Assembly: GCA_937888435.1 (NCBI GenBank)
Contig: CALAQS010000356.1
Span: 1 to 37,324, forward strand
Reading direction: 5' to 3'
Length of the DNA stretch: 37,324 bases
Origin: an uncultured Acidobacteriota bacterium
Lineage (GTDB): Bacteria; Acidobacteriota; Thermoanaerobaculia; UBA5066
Shown: piece by piece, positions 1 through 8,134 of the stretch
Numbering within the stretch: the first letter of the stretch is position 1
Layout of the letters: every line of letters begins with the position of its first letter
Notes under the pieces: model-generated
Seen by the model: only the letters and a program-made list of their open reading frames with translations
Database searches by the model: none
Told to the model about the DNA's origin: nothing
Translations under genes and position numbers: made by a program

Positions 1-1
1 C

Positions 2-859
2 GCGCAGACCTTACACGCGGGAGGAAGACGCGTCAATCGCCTCGGAGCCCCCGGGAAAGGTGCGGCCTGGCTCCTGGTGGCGGTCGCGGGCACCGAGCTT
101 CTCGGCGCGGCTCGCGGCATCCACTCCATCACTCCCCCGGCCGAGCTGGCGCTGTCGACGCCGCTGCTCGCGAGGATCGCCTCCGATCCAGAGCCCTTCC
201 ACATTCTCCCTCTTCATACCTTCCTCCCGGCCAACTCCGCGACGCTTCTTGCGCTCGACGATCTGCGCGGATACGACGCTCTCGCCGTCCGCGCCTGGCG
301 TGAGCGCCGGGCGGCAATCGGGCGATTCACGAACACGCCGGCGATCGTGGACGTCATCGAGCCATGGGACCTCGCGCCGGGAGGCGCGGCGCTCGACGCC
401 TGGAGCGTGAAGTACCTGCTCCTGCACCCGCAGTTCGCCTTCGGCGCTCCGGAGCTGAACGCACGCCTCGGTCTGGACCTCGTGGAGATCTATTCCGGGC
501 CGGACGGAAGAATCCTCGTGAACCGCCGCGCCAAGCCGCGCGTGAGGCTGGAAGGGGCGCCTGGAAACGCGCTCCTCGTCGGGCGCATCGCGACTCGTTG
601 GACGATGCGGACCGAATCTCCCGCCCCGTCCCGGCTCGTCGTCGCGAATCCGATGTTCCCCGGCTGGCGGGCGAAAGTCGACGGGGTTCCGACGAACATC
701 GAGTCGAAGGCCGGCGAGCTCACGCAGATCCCCGTTCCCGCGGGCACCCATGACGTCGTCCTGGAGTACCGCCCGTCGTCCTTCCGGCTCGGGCTCGGGA
801 TCGCGGCCCTCGGCGTCGTCCTTGCCCTCGCCACGGCGCGTCGCCTTCCGTCAACGTGA
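2..859 (+). CDS. YfhO-like membrane protein, C-terminal part (5' end outside window)
   Basis: The frame is open to the left edge with no stop, so this is the 3' part (about 285 codons) of a longer gene; an internal GTG at 77 is not a convincing start. The C-terminus has the layout of the bacterial YfhO family: a stretch NPMFPGWRAKVDG, then a PAGTHDVVLEYRP strand, then a final hydrophobic helix (LGLGIAALGVVLALA) and a short basic tail. YfhO-type proteins are large polytopic membrane proteins with a GT-C-like fold, implicated in glycosylation of cell-wall polymers in Gram-positives; the substrate here cannot be inferred. The last 9 bp overlap the end of the convergent gene on the minus strand. 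Family assignment is fairly secure, function is not. Confidence 0.75.
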   Translation, partial: AQTLHAGGRRVNRLGAPGKGAAWLLVAVAGTELLGAARGIHSITPPAELALSTPLLARIASDPEPFHILPLHTFLPANSATLLALDDLRGYDALAVRAWRERRAAIGRFTNTPAIVDVIEPWDLAPGGAALDAWSVKYLLLHPQFAFGAPELNARLGLDLVEIYSGPDGRILVNRRAKPRVRLEGAPGNALLVGRIATRWTMRTESPAPSRLVVANPMFPGWRAKVDGVPTNIESKAGELTQIPVPAGTHDVVLEYRPSSFRLGLGIAALGVVLALATARRLPST

Positions 860-2497
860 CGCCGGCGTGAATGGCCAGGGCGGCGGGGGGAGCGCGAGCT
901 CCCGCTCGCGCCGGGCAAGGAGACGCGGCTGCGGGGAGCCCGTCCGGGCGATCTCCTCCTCGAGCGTGCCTCTCTGGTCGAAGTAGACATCGGCGATATA
1001 TGCGCGCTGGAGGACAAGAGAAGGGGAGAGAAACGAAATTTGCTTGGAAAGGAGAATACCGAGGGCTGCGTAGACGGCAGCGCCGCAAAGAAAAGCGAAC
1101 GCCGCCTTCGCCCTTGCGCTCCTCTTCTTCTCTTCCTTCTTCCCTTCTGAGAAAACCTTCCCTTCCCTTTTCCTGCCCAAGAAAAAATACGCTGCGACAC
1201 ACACGATCGCAGGCAGGGCGAAGCGCGCCGCCACCGGCGCGAAGAGATGCAGCACATTCGGTCCCGTCAGTCCCCTTTCGAAGAAAAACTCCGCGAACGA
1301 GCCCCAGGGCAACGCAAACCCGGGAGGGACAAATGGAAACGCGAGGGTCGTCGCGCAAACGGCGAGCGTCGAGGCCCCGACGAGCGTGCTCTCGAGAAAT
1401 CCCCCCTCTGAGAATGCAAACGGGAAAACGAGGAACGGCAGCGCCGCGACGAGATACCTCGGCCCCACCGTGAAGCCGCCGTGCCAGTTCGGGTAGCCCG
1501 CATAAAGAAGGAGGAGCGAGAGAGGGGCGAGCACGAGCGCGAGGCGGCTCCCAAAAGGCAAGGCGGGGCGGGACGAGAGAAATGCTCCGGGCCACAGCAG
1601 GAGAAACGGCGAGAAGACGAGAAGACCCTTCGACGGGTCCGCGAGCAGGCGAAGCGCGATTTCCGGAGACGGCAGAGAGATGCCGAAGAGGCCTGCCGAC
1701 GCAAGCGACCGGAAGAGAGGCGCGCGCTCGTGAGCGGAGGACACCTCGAAAACTCCCCCGAAGCAGGCGAGATCGTACGCGCCGAGAAGGGCGGCGAGGG
1801 GAGCACCTCCGGCCACGAGGGTGAGAAGTCGCCGGGGCGCGGGAATGACCGCGCAGAGGACGAGCACACCCGCGGGCACCGCCGCCGGGTACTCCGAGAT
1901 CACGGCGAGACCGAGGAGCGCGCCCGCAGCGCAATCGCGGCGGAACGAGCGCGAGGGATCTCCCGGGAAAAAGAGCGCGACCCAGCCGCCGAAGAGGCAC
2001 GCCGCCACGAGGGCGTGCGAAAAGAGAAGCAGGCCGTAGGCGAAAAGCGGCGTCGCGAACAGGAGCGCGAACGCCGCGCTCGCGGCGCGTGGAGGAGAAG
2101 CCCCGAAACGCACGGCCGCATGGAAGAGGACAAGTGCGAGGCACCCGGCGGGCAGCGTCGCGCCGAAGAGCCGCATCGCCCACAGGACCGGGCGCATCGA
2201 AGAAGCCGACGGAGAGCCCACGAATGGGCGTGCGAGTAGGTACCCCGGCAGCGCGACGAGCGTCGCGCCGGGCGCCTTGTTCGAGTAGACGCGCCCGTCC
2301 TTCTCCGAGACGTCTTCGAAGGCCGGTCCTAGGAGCGGCAGGACGGACGAAATCTCCGGCGTGCCGCGCTCGACGAGCGACGCGGCGAGCGCCCAGCGCG
2401 TGAATTCGTTCGGCGAGAGGAAGTGCGGGAAGATCGGCACGGCAAGAAGCGCCAGAAGGGCGTAGAGCCCTACCACGGCTCCGGACCTCGACCGCAT
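851..2497 (-). CDS. polytopic membrane protein, GT-C glycosyltransferase-like
   Basis: A 548-residue protein. The ATG at 2497 is chosen because it immediately precedes a hydrophobic N-terminal helix (VVGLYALLALLAVPIFP); residues upstream of it are charged and shadow queA on the other strand. Many hydrophobic segments follow through about residue 480, then a soluble basic and proline-rich tail. The first extracytoplasmic loop carries an acidic motif (SPNEFTRW), the position where GT-C enzymes such as ArnT/PMT carry their catalytic acid, but the motif alone does not prove activity. It probably uses a lipid-linked sugar donor if it is a transferase. It is convergent with the YfhO-like gene (9-bp overlap) and divergent from queA (39 bp between starts). 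No clear Shine-Dalgarno sequence precedes it. Specific substrate unknown. Confidence 0.65.
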   Translation of the reverse strand: MRSRSGAVVGLYALLALLAVPIFPHFLSPNEFTRWALAASLVERGTPEISSVLPLLGPAFEDVSEKDGRVYSNKAPGATLVALPGYLLARPFVGSPSASSMRPVLWAMRLFGATLPAGCLALVLFHAAVRFGASPPRAASAAFALLFATPLFAYGLLLFSHALVAACLFGGWVALFFPGDPSRSFRRDCAAGALLGLAVISEYPAAVPAGVLVLCAVIPAPRRLLTLVAGGAPLAALLGAYDLACFGGVFEVSSAHERAPLFRSLASAGLFGISLPSPEIALRLLADPSKGLLVFSPFLLLWPGAFLSSRPALPFGSRLALVLAPLSLLLLYAGYPNWHGGFTVGPRYLVAALPFLVFPFAFSEGGFLESTLVGASTLAVCATTLAFPFVPPGFALPWGSFAEFFFERGLTGPNVLHLFAPVAARFALPAIVCVAAYFFLGRKREGKVFSEGKKEEKKRSARAKAAFAFLCGAAVYAALGILLSKQISFLSPSLVLQRAYIADVYFDQRGTLEEEIARTGSPQPRLLARRERELALPPPPWPFTPASR

Positions 2498-2523
2498 CGC
2501 GGCAGTCTCGCACAGCGGCCGTG

Positions 2524-2529
2524 CAAAAT
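2524..2529 (+). promoter_or_regulatory. possible -10 hexamer (CAAAAT) for queA
   Basis: CAAAAT lies 7 nt before the ATG at 2537, matching the spacing of the clearer TANNNT-start arrangements elsewhere in the window, but the first base is not T. A small inverted repeat (GCAC at 2510-2513, GTGC at 2521-2524) sits in the same 39-bp divergent gap. Confidence 0.35.
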
Positions 2530-2536
2530 GCTCCGG

Positions 2537-3625
2537 ATGGACGTCGCGGATTTCGACTTCGTGCTGCCGCCCGAATCCATCGCCCAGCGGCCTGCGCCGC
2601 GTGGCACCGCGCGGCTGCTGACTCTCGACCGCCGGACGGGCGCGTTTACCCACCGGTCCGTCGCCGACATCCCGTCGCTTCTCCACCCGGGCTACGTCCT
2701 CGTCCTGAACGACACGAAAGTCATCCCGGCGCGGATTTTCGGGACGGACGAGAAAGGGAGGAGGACGGAGCTCCTCCTGGTTTCGAAGATTCCGGAGATT
2801 TCGACGATTTCGGATTTTTCTTCGAAAGAGAAAACGGAGCACTGGCGCTGCCTCGCGAAGCCGGGAAAGCGGGTGAAGGCCGCGAGGATGTTCTTCTTCG
2901 AAGGGGGTTGGGAGGCGGAGCCAGCTGCCGCTCGCACCGAAGGAGGCCTTTATGTGCTCCGGTTCGAAAAACTCGGGAGCAGAACGTCTTCACTCCTGGA
3001 CGATCTCGCCTCCCTCGGCTCCGCTCCCTTGCCGCCGTACATCCACCGCCCCGGCGGCGTCGCGGACGCGCAAGACGCAATCGATTACCAGACCGTCTTC
3101 GCGGATAGCCCCGGCGCGATTGCGGCGCCGACCGCTGGCCTCCACTTCACCCAGGAGCTGCTCGCCGCCGTCGCCGCGCGGGGCATCGAGATCGCGCGCG
3201 TGACGCTGCACGTCGGCCTCGGCACGTTCAAACCCGTGAAAGTCGATCGCGTCGAAGACCACCGCCTGGATCTCGAGCGGGCGGAGATCCCCGCGGACAC
3301 CGCCGAACGCGTGAACCGGGCGAAACGCGAAGGACGTCGCGTCGTCGCGGTCGGCACGACGACCGTGCGCACGCTCGAAGCGTCGGCTCGCGCGCACGGC
3401 GGCGCCGTAGCCGCCGGCGCGTTCGAGACGGACCTCTTCCTCGTGCCGGGCGCGGCGTTTCACGTCGTGGACGCGCTCCTGACGAACTTCCACCTGCCCC
3501 GCTCGACACTCCTCATGCTCGTCTCGGCGTTCGCCGGGCGTGAGCGCGTCCTCGCCGCCTACCAAGAGGCGGTCGCGCAGCGCTACCGCTTCTTCAGCTA
3601 CGGCGACGCGATGTTCATTTCGTGA
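2537..3625 (+). CDS. queA: S-adenosylmethionine:tRNA ribosyltransferase-isomerase
   Basis: QueA transfers and isomerises the ribosyl moiety of SAM onto 7-aminomethyl-7-deazaguanine at tRNA position 34, the step giving epoxyqueuosine in queuosine synthesis. The 362-residue protein shows the family hallmarks: N-terminal DFDFxLPxxxIAQxP, LNDTKVIPARIFG, the PTAGLHFT motif, HVGLGTFKPV, and a C-terminal LLTNFHLPRSTLLMLVSAFAG followed by FFSYGDAM. The ATG at 2537 gives the family's usual N-terminus (M-x3-DFDF); an in-frame ATG at 2528 would add three residues. In many bacteria queA is followed by tgt; here it is not, so the rest of the pathway must lie elsewhere. An insertion-like variable segment around residues 80-140 is rich in charged and Phe residues. 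Identification is secure. Confidence 0.95.
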   Translation: MDVADFDFVLPPESIAQRPAPRGTARLLTLDRRTGAFTHRSVADIPSLLHPGYVLVLNDTKVIPARIFGTDEKGRRTELLLVSKIPEISTISDFSSKEKTEHWRCLAKPGKRVKAARMFFFEGGWEAEPAAARTEGGLYVLRFEKLGSRTSSLLDDLASLGSAPLPPYIHRPGGVADAQDAIDYQTVFADSPGAIAAPTAGLHFTQELLAAVAARGIEIARVTLHVGLGTFKPVKVDRVEDHRLDLERAEIPADTAERVNRAKREGRRVVAVGTTTVRTLEASARAHGGAVAAGAFETDLFLVPGAAFHVVDALLTNFHLPRSTLLMLVSAFAGRERVLAAYQEAVAQRYRFFSYGDAMFIS

Positions 3626-3667
3626 CGGCATGAGGCGGCCGAGGCTGCACCCGCGGCGCGGCGGCAC

Positions 3668-3718
3668 TACATTATGAAAGGGCCCGGTCCGGCCGAGGGC
3701 CGGTCGGCCAAGGGGAGG
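3668..3718 (+). promoter_or_regulatory. leader of the cytidylate-kinase-like gene: possible -10, hairpin and strong SD
   Basis: The gap holds a possible -10 (TACATT, 3668-3673), an inverted repeat GGCCGA (3691-3696)/TCGGCC (3704-3709), and a near-consensus Shine-Dalgarno AGGGGAGG (3711-3718) 5 nt before the ATG at 3724. The hairpin abuts the SD and could modulate its access; no specific regulator is suggested by the sequence. Confidence 0.4.
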
Positions 3719-3723
3719 CTGTC

Positions 3724-4419
3724 ATGACCTCGACGCTTCCCGGTGTGGAACTTGCGGACCGCCAGGGCCGCTTCACGGAAATGCGCCGGCGCGCGACGGA
3801 AGGCCCGCCCGCTGGGCCAGCGCAGGCCGAAGGGCCCTGGATCGCGCTATCGCGCGAGCTCGGAGCGGGAGGCGGCGAGCTCGCGATCCAGCTCGGCGCT
3901 GCGCTCGGCTGGCGCATCTACGATCGCGAGATCCTCCAGGCGGTAGCGGCCGAAGAGCGGCGCGACGAGTGGACCCTCGAGCGCTTCGACGAAAAAGGCG
4001 TGCGCGCGTTCGGCGAATACATCGCGCCGCTCATCATTCCGGCCGACCCCGGACAGTCTCGTTACCTCGTCGATCTGACGCGCGTCGTCCGGCGGCTGGG
4101 GTGCGAGGGCCACGCGGTGCTCGTGGGACGCGGTGCGAACTTCATCCTGGATCCCACACGCGGGCTTCGCGTCCGAGCCGTGGCCCCGGCCGCAGACCGC
4201 GCCAAGGCGCTCGCGCACGACCTGGGCCTCGCGCCCGACAAAGCGCGCCGCCGCATCGCGGCGAGCGACGCGGCGCAGCGGGACTTCGTGTGGCAGGCCT
4301 TCCAGAGGGAGATCGAGGATCCGGCGGGTTACGACCTCGTCGTCCACCCTCGCGCACTCGGCCTGCCCGCGGCGGTGGCGGCGATCCTCGCCGCCGCACG
4401 CGCGAAGCTCGACTTCTGA
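3724..4419 (+). CDS. cytidylate kinase-like family protein
   Basis: A 231-residue protein of the cytidylate-kinase-like P-loop group (Pfam Cytidylate_kin_2 / AAA_26). Visible signature: SRELGAGGGELAIQLGAALGW followed by RIYDREIL (residues about 39-70), in which the usual P-loop is replaced by the family's GAGG(G) loop; then GHAVLVGRGANFIL and an Arg-rich RxRAVAPxxDRAKAL lid-like segment. Members are thought to be nucleotide or small-molecule kinases, but the substrate is not established, so CMP kinase activity should not be assumed. The start is set by a strong SD (AGGGGAGG, 5-nt spacer). The first 30 residues are polar and probably disordered. The gene stands alone between queA and the convergent glnA. 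Confidence 0.8.
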   Translation: MTSTLPGVELADRQGRFTEMRRRATEGPPAGPAQAEGPWIALSRELGAGGGELAIQLGAALGWRIYDREILQAVAAEERRDEWTLERFDEKGVRAFGEYIAPLIIPADPGQSRYLVDLTRVVRRLGCEGHAVLVGRGANFILDPTRGLRVRAVAPAADRAKALAHDLGLAPDKARRRIAASDAAQRDFVWQAFQREIEDPAGYDLVVHPRALGLPAAVAAILAAARAKLDF

Positions 4420-4455
4420 ACCGCGGCCTCACGAACAGGCGCCGAAGGCCGTCGG

Positions 4456-4485
4456 GGGCGGGAACGAGCTTCTGTCGTCCCGCCC
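4456..4485. terminator. GC-rich hairpin between convergent genes, likely bidirectional terminator
   Basis: GGGCGGGA (4456-4463) pairs perfectly with TCCCGCCC (4478-4485); CGA/TCG inside extends the stem past a one-base bulge. It lies between the stop at 4419 (+) and the stop at 4500 (-). There is no clear U tract, so termination is inferred from position and stem strength. Confidence 0.5.
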
Positions 4486-4499
4486 TCAACGCGCTCGGC

Positions 4500-5927
4500 T
4501 CAGATGTCGTAGTACATCGCGAACTCCCACGGATGCGGCCGCAGGCGGATCGCATCGACCTCGTTCTTGCGCTTGTACTCGATCCAGGTCTCGATGAGAT
4601 CCTTCGTGAAAACGTCGCCTTTGAGCAGCCAGTCGTGCGACTTCTCGAGATTGTCGAGGACGACGTCGAGCGAGCCCGGGAGCTGCTTGATCTTCTTCGC
4701 CTCGGCCTCGGGCAGCTCGTAGAGGTCCTTGTCGACCGGTTTGCCCGGATCGATCTTGTGCGCGACGCCGTCGAGGCCGGCCATGAGGCACGCCGCGAAT
4801 GACAGGTACGGGTTGCACGTGGGGTCGGGCGTGCGGAATTCGATGCGCTTGGCACCTTCGCTCTTGCTGTACATCGGGATGCGGATGCACGCCGAGCGGT
4901 TCCGCTGGCTGTAGACGAGGTTGATCGGCGCCTCGTAGCCGGGCACGAGCCGCTTGTAGGAGTTCGTGGACGGCGCGATGAGGGCGAGAAGCGCGGGCGC
5001 GTGCTTGAGGATGCCGCCGATGTACCAGCGGCACATGTCCGAGATGTCGGCGTACGGGCTGCCCTTCTTGTAGAAGAGGTTCTTGCCGTTCTTCCAGAGC
5101 GACTGGTGCGTGTGCATGCCCGAGCCGTTGTCCTGGAAGAGCGGTTTCGGCATGAAGGTGGCGCTCTTGCCGTTCCGGTACGCCGTCTGCTTCGCGCAGT
5201 ACTTGTACCAGCAGACGCTGTCGGCCATCTTCGTGAGCGTTCCGAACCGCATGTCGATTTCGGTCTGACCCGCGGTCGCGACCTCGTGGTGGTGCACCTC
5301 GACGCGGATGCCGACGGATTGCAGCGCGAGGACCATCTCCGAGCGCAGGTCCTGGAAGTGGTCCATCGGCGGGACCGGGAAGTAGCCCTGCTTGTAGCGC
5401 ACCTTGTAGCCTTGGTTCGGCTGCTCGGGCGTGCTCTTTTTGCCCGCGTTCCAGAAGCCCGCCTCGGAGTCGATGAAGTAGAAGCCGCTGTGCGTATTCT
5501 GGTCGAAGCGCACGCTGTCGAAGAAGAAAAACTCGAGCTCGGGCCCGATGAAGATCGTGTCCGCGAGGCCCGTCTTCTTCAGGTAGCTTTCGGCCTTTTT
5601 CGCGACGTGCCGCGGGTCGCGCGAATACCATTCGCCCGTGACGGGATCCTTCACGTCACAGATGACGACGAGCGTGGGATGCTGCGTGAAGGGGTCCATG
5701 ACGGCCGTCGTCGGGTCGGGAATGAGCAGCATGTCGGACTCGTCGATCGACTGGAAACCGCGAATCGACGAGCCGTCGAACCCGAGCCCGTCCGTAAAGA
5801 TGTCTTCGGACAGCTCCGAGATCGGGATCGAGAAATGCTGCCAGAGGCCCGGCAGGTCGATGAAGCGTAGATCGACGAACTGCGCGCCCTTGTCTTTTGC
5901 GAATTTCAGAACTTCCTTTGGAGTCAT
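4500..5927 (-). CDS. glnA: glutamine synthetase type I, beta-subtype (adenylylatable)
   Basis: Catalyses ATP-dependent glutamate + ammonia to glutamine as a cytoplasmic dodecamer. The 475-residue length and motifs are those of GSI-beta: FDGSSIRGF near residue 50, [12 protein letters not shown] at 127-137, [14 protein letters not shown] at 212-225, [19 protein letters not shown] (259-277), and NRSACIRIP. Tyr403 lies in [14 protein letters not shown], the position of the Tyr modified by GlnE adenylyltransferase in enteric GSI-beta, so covalent regulation is likely if GlnE is present. The ATG at 5927 is preceded by GGGAGG. It follows the second glutamine synthetase by only 17 bp and must be co-transcribed with it. 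The two enzymes belong to different subtypes, so this is not a recent duplication. Identification is secure; the adenylylation claim rests on motif conservation. Confidence 0.96.
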   Translation of the reverse strand: MTPKEVLKFAKDKGAQFVDLRFIDLPGLWQHFSIPISELSEDIFTDGLGFDGSSIRGFQSIDESDMLLIPDPTTAVMDPFTQHPTLVVICDVKDPVTGEWYSRDPRHVAKKAESYLKKTGLADTIFIGPELEFFFFDSVRFDQNTHSGFYFIDSEAGFWNAGKKSTPEQPNQGYKVRYKQGYFPVPPMDHFQDLRSEMVLALQSVGIRVEVHHHEVATAGQTEIDMRFGTLTKMADSVCWYKYCAKQTAYRNGKSATFMPKPLFQDNGSGMHTHQSLWKNGKNLFYKKGSPYADISDMCRWYIGGILKHAPALLALIAPSTNSYKRLVPGYEAPINLVYSQRNRSACIRIPMYSKSEGAKRIEFRTPDPTCNPYLSFAACLMAGLDGVAHKIDPGKPVDKDLYELPEAEAKKIKQLPGSLDVVLDNLEKSHDWLLKGDVFTKDLIETWIEYKRKNEVDAIRLRPHPWEFAMYYDI

Positions 5928-5944
5928 TGGAAATTTCCTCCCTT

Positions 5945-7279
5945 TCAATAGGCTTTCAAATAAGTGTCGATTTCCCACGGATGAACGCGTGAGATGTACG
6001 TCTCCCACTCGGTGCGTTTCGCCTGCTCGAAGTGCTCATACACGTGCTCGCCGAGCGCGTTCTTCAGCACGTCGTCTTTCTCGAGGCAATCGAGCGCTTC
6101 GGAAAGGTTCGCGGGAAGAACGTCGATCCTGAGACGCCGCTTCTCGCGAGCCGACATCTCGAAGATGTTCTGGTTCACGGGCTCACCCGCCTCGATCTTG
6201 TTCCTGATGCCGTCGAGGCCCGCCGCGAGCATCACGGTGAACGCGAGATAGGGATTGCAGGCCGGGTCGGGCATGCGGACTTCGCAGCGCGTGCCCATGC
6301 CCCGGCGCGCCGGGATGCGCACCATCGGCGAGCGGTTGCGCTCCGACCAGGCCACGTTCACCGGCGCCTCGAATCCCGGAACGAGGCGCTTGTAGGAGTT
6401 CACGAGCGGGTTCGTGACTGCGGCGAGAGCGCGCGCGTGCTTGAGAACGCCTCCGATGTAGCGCATCGCGGTCGCGGAAAGCTCGTATGTCGCCTTCGGG
6501 TCGTAAAACGCGTTCTTCGGCGAGGCGCCCGTTCCCGTCATGAGCGATTGATGGACGTGCATCCCCGAACCATTCACGCCAAAAATCGGCTTAGGCATGA
6601 ACGTCGCGTGCAAGCCATGGTCCAGCGCGACCTTCTTCACGATGAGCTTGAACGTCGTGACGTTGTCCGCCGTCGAGATGGCGTCGCCGTACTTGAAGTC
6701 GATCTCGTGCTGACCGGGCGCGACCTCGTGGTGCGCCGCCTCGACCTCGAAGCCCATCGCTTCGAGCGCGACGACGATGTCGCGCCGCGTCTCCTCGCCG
6801 CGATCCACGGGCGTCAGGTCGAAGTAGCCGCCCTCGTCGTGCGTGTCGACGATCGCGTCGCCTTCCGCATTCCGCCGGAAGAGGAAGAATTCCGCTTCGG
6901 GGCCGGTCATGAGCGTGAAGCCCATGGCCTTCGCCTTTTCCATCTGGCGCTTCAGCGTCTGACGCGGACAGCCCGCGAACGGTTTGCCGTCGGGTGTGAT
7001 GATGTCGCAAACGAGCCGCGCGACCTTTCCGGTCGGGTGCGACCATGGGAACACGCGGAACGTCGCGAGATCGGGCACGAGGCCCATGTCCGATTCCTCG
7101 ATGCGCGTGAACCCCTCGATGGAGGAGCCGTCGAACTGGATCTCGCCGTCGAGCGCTTTCTCGAACTGCGAGCGAGGCACCTCGACGTTCTTGATGATCC
7201 CGAGGATGTCCGTGAACTGGAGGCGCAGGAACCGGACGCCTTCCCGATCGCATTGCTTGAGGATTTCCGCGGATTTCAT
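5945..7279 (-). CDS. glnA: glutamine synthetase type I, alpha-subtype
   Basis: A 444-residue glutamine synthetase, the same length as the Bacillus GSI-alpha enzyme. Motifs: [17 protein letters not shown] with Arg59 at the place of the Bacillus Arg62 that mediates feedback inhibition, [46 protein letters not shown], and [11 protein letters not shown]. The region that holds the adenylylation Tyr in the beta enzyme reads [16 protein letters not shown], so there is no target Tyr, and the 25-residue beta-type insertion is absent. Regulation is therefore expected to be by feedback and at transcription rather than by GlnE. The ATG at 7279 gives the canonical N-terminus (MKSAEILKQ). It is first in a two-gene operon with the beta enzyme, with a sigma70-like promoter upstream. 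Confidence 0.95.
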   Translation of the reverse strand: MKSAEILKQCDREGVRFLRLQFTDILGIIKNVEVPRSQFEKALDGEIQFDGSSIEGFTRIEESDMGLVPDLATFRVFPWSHPTGKVARLVCDIITPDGKPFAGCPRQTLKRQMEKAKAMGFTLMTGPEAEFFLFRRNAEGDAIVDTHDEGGYFDLTPVDRGEETRRDIVVALEAMGFEVEAAHHEVAPGQHEIDFKYGDAISTADNVTTFKLIVKKVALDHGLHATFMPKPIFGVNGSGMHVHQSLMTGTGASPKNAFYDPKATYELSATAMRYIGGVLKHARALAAVTNPLVNSYKRLVPGFEAPVNVAWSERNRSPMVRIPARRGMGTRCEVRMPDPACNPYLAFTVMLAAGLDGIRNKIEAGEPVNQNIFEMSAREKRRLRIDVLPANLSEALDCLEKDDVLKNALGEHVYEHFEQAKRTEWETYISRVHPWEIDTYLKAY

Positions 7280-7317
7280 CGGCCGAAGTTGTCCCGATCG
7301 TTCGCCACGCCGCGCGG

Positions 7318-7346
7318 AGAATCCAGTCACATGGCCGAAAAGTCAA
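7318..7346 (-). promoter_or_regulatory. sigma70-like promoter of the tandem glutamine synthetase operon
   Basis: On the minus strand TTGACT (7341-7346) is separated by 17 nt from GATTCT (7318-7323). This gives a leader of about 30 nt before the ATG at 7279. The -35 matches 5 of 6 consensus bases, the -10 only 3 of 6, as for an activator-dependent promoter. Confidence 0.5.
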
Positions 7347-7359
7347 CGAAAATACGTCG

Positions 7360-7383
7360 TTTTGCACATCGGAGGGTGCAAAA
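7360..7383. promoter_or_regulatory. 8-8-8 inverted repeat, candidate nitrogen-regulator operator
   Basis: TTTTGCAC (7360-7367) and GTGCAAAA (7376-7383) form a perfect inverted repeat with an 8-nt spacer, 13 bp upstream of the glnA-alpha -35. It resembles an NtrC box (TGCAC-N7-GTGCA) but the spacer is one base longer. It lies in the 159-bp divergent gap and could also serve the HD-hydrolase gene. Confidence 0.5.
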
Positions 7384-7426
7384 AAGCCATTAAAGATAAG
7401 CCAGTCCGCTTTTAATGAGGTCCGCA

Positions 7427-7432
7427 TAGAAT
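7427..7432 (+). promoter_or_regulatory. -10 (TAGAAT) of a probably leaderless transcript
   Basis: TAGAAT ends 6 nt before the ATG at 7439, so transcription would start at or next to the start codon. No usable SD at normal distance precedes that ATG; a GAGG at 7417-7420 is too far (18 nt). Confidence 0.5.
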
Positions 7433-7438
7433 GTGCGC

Positions 7439-8071
7439 ATGAACTCGCGCGCGGACGCCTGGGCTCTCCTGACGGAATTCACTCACTCGCAGCCGCTGCG
7501 CCGCCACGCGCTCGCGGTGGAGGCGACGATGCGACATCTCGCGCGCACCTCGGGCGTGACGGACGCGGCGGACATCGAAACCTGGGGCCTCGTCGGGATG
7601 CTCCACGACTTCGATTACGAGAAGTATCCGACGGAGCAGGATCACGTCTGGCGCGGCATGGAGATCCTGAGAGAGCGCGGCTGGCCGGAGGAGATCATCC
7701 GCGCAGTCGGCGGACATGCGTTCTACACGAACATCGAGCGGAAGACGCCGATGGAGAAGGCGATCCTCGCCGCGGACGAGCTGACGGGCTTCGCCGGCGC
7801 GTGCGCGCTCATCCGTCCGACGAAAAAAATCGCGGACGTGCCCGTCGAGTCCGTCGTCAAGCGGCTCAAGGAAAAGTCCTTCGCGCGTTCCGTGGACCGG
7901 AATTACGTGACGCGTGGCGCGGAGGAATGGGGCTTGCCGGTTCCCGAGCTCGTCGCGATCGTCCTCGCGGCGCAGGTCCCGATCGCGGACCGCATCGGCC
8001 TCGGCGGCGTTCCCGCGGCCGACCTGCCGGATTCCCCCGTCCCGCCCGAACCTCCGGCCCCGGCTCCTTGA
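7439..8071 (+). CDS. HD-domain hydrolase (COG2316-like)
   Basis: A 210-residue cytoplasmic protein with a compact HD phosphohydrolase domain. Metal-ligand candidates are His23 (RRHALAVE), His56-Asp57 (GMLHDFDYEKYP), His93 (GGHA) and Asp113 (AILAADELTG). The MLHD(F/L)DYE...P..H pattern is typical of the small predicted HD hydrolases found in many bacteria, whose substrate is unknown. The last 25 residues are Pro/Ala-rich and probably disordered. GTG at 7433 is an alternative start two codons upstream; ATG at 7439 fits both the family N-terminus and the -10 spacing. It diverges from the glutamine synthetase operon and precedes the alkylation-repair genes, but a link to either is not shown. Confidence 0.8.
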   Translation: MNSRADAWALLTEFTHSQPLRRHALAVEATMRHLARTSGVTDAADIETWGLVGMLHDFDYEKYPTEQDHVWRGMEILRERGWPEEIIRAVGGHAFYTNIERKTPMEKAILAADELTGFAGACALIRPTKKIADVPVESVVKRLKEKSFARSVDRNYVTRGAEEWGLPVPELVAIVLAAQVPIADRIGLGGVPAADLPDSPVPPEPPAPAP

Positions 8072-8076
8072 CCGCT

Positions 8077-8128
8077 CGGACAGCCATGTCCGAAAACGGC
8101 TAGTTTTCTACCAGCCGGGGAGTAGATT
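8077..8128 (+). promoter_or_regulatory. promoter/operator region of the ada-alkA fusion
   Basis: Two adjacent inverted repeats occur: CGGACA (8077-8082)/TGTCCG (8087-8092), and GAAAAC (8092-8097)/GTTTTC (8103-8108). They are followed by a -10 TAGATT (8123-8128) that ends 6 nt before the GTG at 8135. The second repeat covers the expected -35. The first could instead be a weak terminator of the HD gene (stop at 8071). Confidence 0.45.
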
Positions 8129-8134
8129 CCCGGC

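Noticed and set aside
5001-5870. long open frames antisense to glnA, glnA-alpha and typA (for example 5001-5870, 6032-7393 and 22860-24650 on the plus strand)
   Set aside because: They arise from GC-rich codon bias opposite secure genes; their translations are Arg/Asp/Val-rich and have no domain features.
7280-7340. sigma54 (-24/-12) promoter for the glutamine synthetase operon
   Set aside because: GG and GC dinucleotides occur but none with the required 10-nt spacing in a TGGCAC-N5-TTGC context.
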